Source: Candidatus Schekmanbacteria bacterium (GTDB taxonomy: Bacteria; CSSED10-310; JACPHN01). Taken from it: a stretch of 64,000 nt of DNA. The notes beneath the pieces are model-generated. The model did not search any database and was not told the origin of the DNA. It was given only the letters and a program-made list of their open reading frames with translations. A program made the translations under genes and the position numbers. This document shows positions 61,323 to 64,000 of the stretch, piece by piece. The stretch covers positions 53,908-117,907 of the forward strand of contig JACPHN010000124.1 in the NCBI GenBank assembly GCA_016188575.1, read 5' to 3'. Each line of letters starts with the position of its first letter. Position 1 is the first letter of the stretch.

Positions 61323-61785
61323 ATGGGCGGTCAGCAGGCTGCCCTTGGTCAGGGGGAGCGCCTGGAGCTGACTGCGACCATCGGCACGTCCACCGCCGCC
61401 CTGGACGCCGATGCGTCGGACGCCCCCGCGTGCGCCGCACCCCGGAGGACCTCGAGGCCCACGTCACCAACGCCGTGGCGCTCTTCGAGCAAAACCCGGT
61501 GGCGGGGGAAGACGCGCTGGAGACCCCGTTCGACAGCGCCCGAGTGGCCAGTGGCCTGCGCGAGTGGCTCACGGAGCTACGGGGCGGCCTGGGCGCGACG
61601 GCACGGGAACGCCGGGAGCTCGAGTCGGCCATGACCGAGCGCGACCGCTCGCTGGTGGCATGGAACGATGTCTACCAGGAGGTGGCGACGGCGTGGAGCG
61701 CGCTGTTTCGGCTGGCGGGGGAAGTTGAGCTCGCCGAGCGCATGCGGCCGACCGTTCGCCGGGCCGCCCCGTGCGACCAAGGGAA
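61323..61785 (+). pseudogene. Unknown protein, frameshifted and interrupted by a MITE
   Basis: A frame starting at ATG 61323 (GQGERLELTATIGTSTAALDADASD) gives way near 61435 to another frame reading TPEDLEAHVTNAVALFEQNPV, LETPFDSARVASGLREWL and ERDRSLVAWNDVYQEVATAWSALFRLAGEVELAERMRPTVRR. The joined product looks like a helical protein of about 150 residues. I do not recognise it. Its end meets MITE copy D at 61786. Confidence 0.5.
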
Positions 61786-61907
61786 CCTGGATCCACCGTC
61801 ACGGCGCCTGGAAGCTGTGCGGAAAGCGCATCACAAGGACCCCCCCCTCACCTCTGGGACGGAGGGGGGCACTGCCACGCTGACGGCGAACAGGCGGCGG
61901 ATCCAGG
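61786..61907 (-). repeat. MITE-like dispersed repeat, copy D
   Basis: 122 bp in inverted orientation relative to the copies at 7591 and 22618. Terminal repeats are CCTGGATCCACCGTC (61786-61800) and GGCGGCGGATCCAGG (61893-61907). The core GCGGAAAGCGCATCAC is the complement of GTGATGCGCTTTCCGC. Confidence 0.8.
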
Positions 61908-61934
61908 CGGCGCAAGTCACGGCAACGTTGCCGT

Positions 61935-62395
61935 TCAGCCGCCGACGTAGCCTGTCGGCAGCACCGGGTTGCTAGCTGCCAGCCGGAGCCGCAAGACTTC
62001 GAAGCCTGTCGGATTGTCGATTTTCTGGTGCATGAGCTCAAAACCGATCTTTGCGTACAACGCTCTGCCCAGCAGGTTTCTCTCGAAAACCTCGAGCTCT
62101 AGCTCTCCTCTCAAGGCTCGCGCTTTTTCCATGAGCGCCCGCCCGATCCCGGATCGACGAAACTCTGGATCGACGAATATGCCACCGACCTCGCTCCCGA
62201 GGAGCGATATGAATCCGACGACGTGGCCCAAGTTTCCCAGACCCACGTGTCTGCTTTCGCCAGACACGCGCTGGAAATGTTTTGGCGCTCCAGTTCCAGG
62301 AAGTCCTTACTGAGAAAAGGATGCGCCAGGGTCGAAGCTCGGGCCCAGACGTTCAGAACATCTTCACAGTCTGCTGGCTGGTGCTTCCGAATCAC
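61935..62395 (-). pseudogene. GNAT acetyltransferase with a one-base frameshift
   Basis: The start is GTG 62395 behind GGAGG (VIRKHQPADCEDVLNVWARASTLAHPFL). The frame continues to ADTWVWE and then breaks. One base missing at TTT 62233-62235 would join it to NLGHVVGFISLLGSEVGGIFVDPEFRRSGIGRALME, which contains the acetyl-CoA loop (RRSGIGRA), and FERNLLGRALYAKIGFE. The sequence is otherwise complete at about 150 residues, so the break may be a sequencing error. Confidence 0.7.
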
Positions 62396-62471
62396 TATTG
62401 CCTCCAAGGTATTCTGTGCAGCTAGGGCTGGTATGCAAGATGACCCGGTCTCGCGCCGCGAGCTTCGGCCT

Positions 62472-62697
62472 TCAGACCGGAGTGGGTGGTCTTTCTTCTC
62501 TTGTCTTTTCTTGGCCCGGAGTTTGCTGCTGTTCGACGTATTGGCGGATGATCGCGATTGGGGCGCCACCACAAGAGGCCGCGAAGAAAATCGGCGACCA
62601 AAGTACACGGCGCCAGTACCGAGCGTGCAGATCCTCGAATTCCTTGCGCAGCAGCCGCGAGGAAACCCCTTTGAGACTATTCACTAGCGACGAGTGA
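62472..62697 (-). pseudogene. IS200-type transposase remnant
   Basis: A minus-strand frame reads LVNSLKGVSSRLLRKEFEDLHARYWRRVLWSPIFFAASCGGAPIAIIRQYVEQQQTP, the C-terminal part of an IS200/IS605 TnpA including the Y of the catalytic helix (RQYVEQQ). The N-terminal half with the HUH motif is not found upstream, so it is a fragment. Confidence 0.75.
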
Positions 62698-62874
62698 ACA
62701 AGATATCGCGATTCAACGCGCGCGGCGAGAAACGATTTTCGCCGGCGAGCCTGCCGGCCTCCACAGCATCGCACTCGTCGATCAGGTTCAGGGCGCCACT
62801 CCGGTGGACGCCAGGGCGGGGAGCGCCGGGAAGCGTGAGCCTGGGTCGCGGAGCAGAGCGCGCGCCATGGACAT

Positions 62875-63762
62875 GTGCAAGTGCACACGTGTCAGAGTCT
62901 TGCGGCGAGCGCCTGTTCCCCGGGACCGGGCACAAGGCCGCGGAGCCAGGCGCCCGTCCGCGCCGCGTCCGAGGCCACGGGAATTGAGCAGAGCCACGGC
63001 CCTTGCGCCGAAACAACCGAGTATCGACTCACTTCGAGCGGCGCCAACCACGTATTCCTGGCGAAGAGGGCATCTGTCCCCCCCGACTGCAGCAGGGAGC
63101 TCATTGCAGTCGCTGCGAGCAAGGACGGAGGTCGGACCTTTGGGGAGTTCATCGACACCGCCGCCTTGTTGCCCACTTCCGACTTCATCACCGATGTTGC
63201 CGTCGCCAGCGACGCGGACACGGGGGTGGTCATCGCCTGGCTCGACCACCAGTCTCGAAACGACCGCCGGGGGAATATCGGGCGCGTGTTCGTCACCCGC
63301 AGCACCGATACTGGCAAGACCTTCCAGGAGCCGATTCGCGTCGACGATCCCGGTAAAACGGCCGTGCATGACTCGTTTTCCGGGCTGACCATGGTGCGGC
63401 AAGGCTCTCGCGACCTGCTACTGAGCGGGACTGATAAGCGGCGCGGACCCGAGGAGGACATTCGGGACCTCTGGTGCGCCCGGTCGTCAGATGGCGGGGC
63501 GTCATTCTCCAGCGAGACACTCGTTGGCCCGCCTGCTGACGCGTCCACGCCCAAATATCTCCCCCTTGTCGCCGCGAATGCGCGAGGCGAAGTGCTCGCC
63601 GTTTGGAAGCAACCGAAGCAGCAGGACAGGACTGAGTGGTCATTTCATGGAGCCGTGTCGGTCGATGGCGGCAGGAGCTTCCGCTCGCTGGGGCCATTAC
63701 TGGCTGATTCTGAGGACGTCGCTACGCTGAAGTTGCGGCAACACCCGAGGGGTGGGCAATAG
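62875..63762 (+). pseudogene. BNR/sialidase-like protein, probably truncated and frameshifted
   Basis: Clear coding begins by about 63019 (YRLTSSGANHVFLAKRA) and includes BNR-type segments AASKDGGRTFGEF, TRSTDTGKTFQEP, ARSSDGGASFSSE and VSVDGGRSFRSLG. The start is unclear; the ATG at 62875 gives no signal peptide. After about 63715 the frame ends at 63762, while another plus frame carries on with GWAIAYERWPSCLERGYDNTD to about 63880, suggesting one more frameshift. It may relate to the BNR genes at 51.8-59.7 kb, but it is on the opposite strand and differs in sequence. Confidence 0.55.
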
Positions 63763-64000
63763 CCTACGAAAGGTGGCCATCGTGCTTGGAGAGAGGATAT
63801 GACAATACCGATGTCGTGCTGTCCACCGCCTCCGCCGCTCTCGATTTCGGCGCCGCCGTCGATGCTTCGCCGCTGGCGAAAATCAGGCCATCTGTGCCGG
63901 CCAGAAGTCGACCAGGGTGCGAATCCGAAATTTCAACTGGGTCGCGGTTTCACGGGAGCATCAGGCAATCAAGAGCGACGGGAAAGGGCCTTGGCAACGG

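Overview
This is a 64 kb, GC-rich, densely coded stretch of chromosome. The gene set is that of a Gram-negative-type, motile, chemotactic, heterotrophic bacterium: lipoproteins and Sec signal peptides, an isolated secretin N-domain protein, flagellin, a CheA/B/R/W-MCP cluster, Lon, GreA, ThiL, acyl-CoA dehydrogenase, and VWFA-domain and bactofilin proteins. The mixture suggests an uncultivated Desulfobacterota/Myxococcota/Binatota-like lineage. That placement is inference from gene style; there is no rRNA or other taxonomic marker in the window.

Layout. 1-7.5 kb: secreted proteins (one a frame-disrupted HExxH protease), a ComFB-DUF2062 pair and a REC-GGDEF-EAL c-di-GMP phosphodiesterase. 7.8-14.1 kb: an NtrC-type regulator, an ECF sigma/anti-sigma/secretin-N operon, a bactofilin, tRNA-Gly(CCC), a standalone E2-like acyltransferase and a lipoprotein. 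14.3-24.8 kb: a VWFA-related secreted protein, a short flagellin behind overlapping sigma70- and sigma28-like promoters, an XPB-like helicase, an M20 peptidase, a rhodanese-like protein, an AI-2E family permease, an acyl-CoA dehydrogenase, a YkgJ-type protein and a 7Fe ferredoxin. 24.9-36.2 kb: a DUF4091 secreted protein, greA, a deacetylase-like protein, an overlapping DUF167 / P1-nuclease-like / lon / thiL operon and an Rpn-type nuclease. 36.8-45.9 kb: one co-directional chemosensory operon (PstS-like binding protein, MCP, CheW, CheR, CheA, ComFB, CheB, CheW) without CheY. 46.3-51.3 kb: a DUF4143 ATPase with a predicted leaderless transcript, an Fpg/Nei-type glycosylase, an MBL-fold hydrolase and an amidohydrolase.

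51.7-64 kb is the accessory region. Its centre is a 5,624-bp transposon (52212-57835) whose ends I could define to the base: imperfect 13-bp TGT...ACA terminal inverted repeats, flanked by a 5-bp target duplication CCTGC. It encodes a zinc-ribbon protein, a DD35E transposase, an ExeA/TniB-like AAA+ ATPase and a primase-polymerase (AEP) fused to a DUF3987-like domain. Removing the element and one target copy in silico rejoins the two flanking halves of a BNR-repeat secreted protein in frame, as a 364-residue ORF. Around it lie decayed BNR/sialidase-like genes, a Pit phosphate transporter, a frameshifted GNAT gene and an IS200 transposase remnant.

Two dispersed non-coding repeat families cross the window. 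One is a ~120-140 bp MITE with TIR CCTGGATCCACCGCC (7591-7726, 22618-22755, 61786-61907, and a fragment forming the end of the VWFA gene). The other is a hairpin-cluster repeat (27786-27928) with an exact 35-bp inverted copy at 60075-60109. Several apparent frameshifts fall at short homopolymers (3374-3376, 3795-3800, 62233-62235), so assembly error should be excluded before those genes are called dead.
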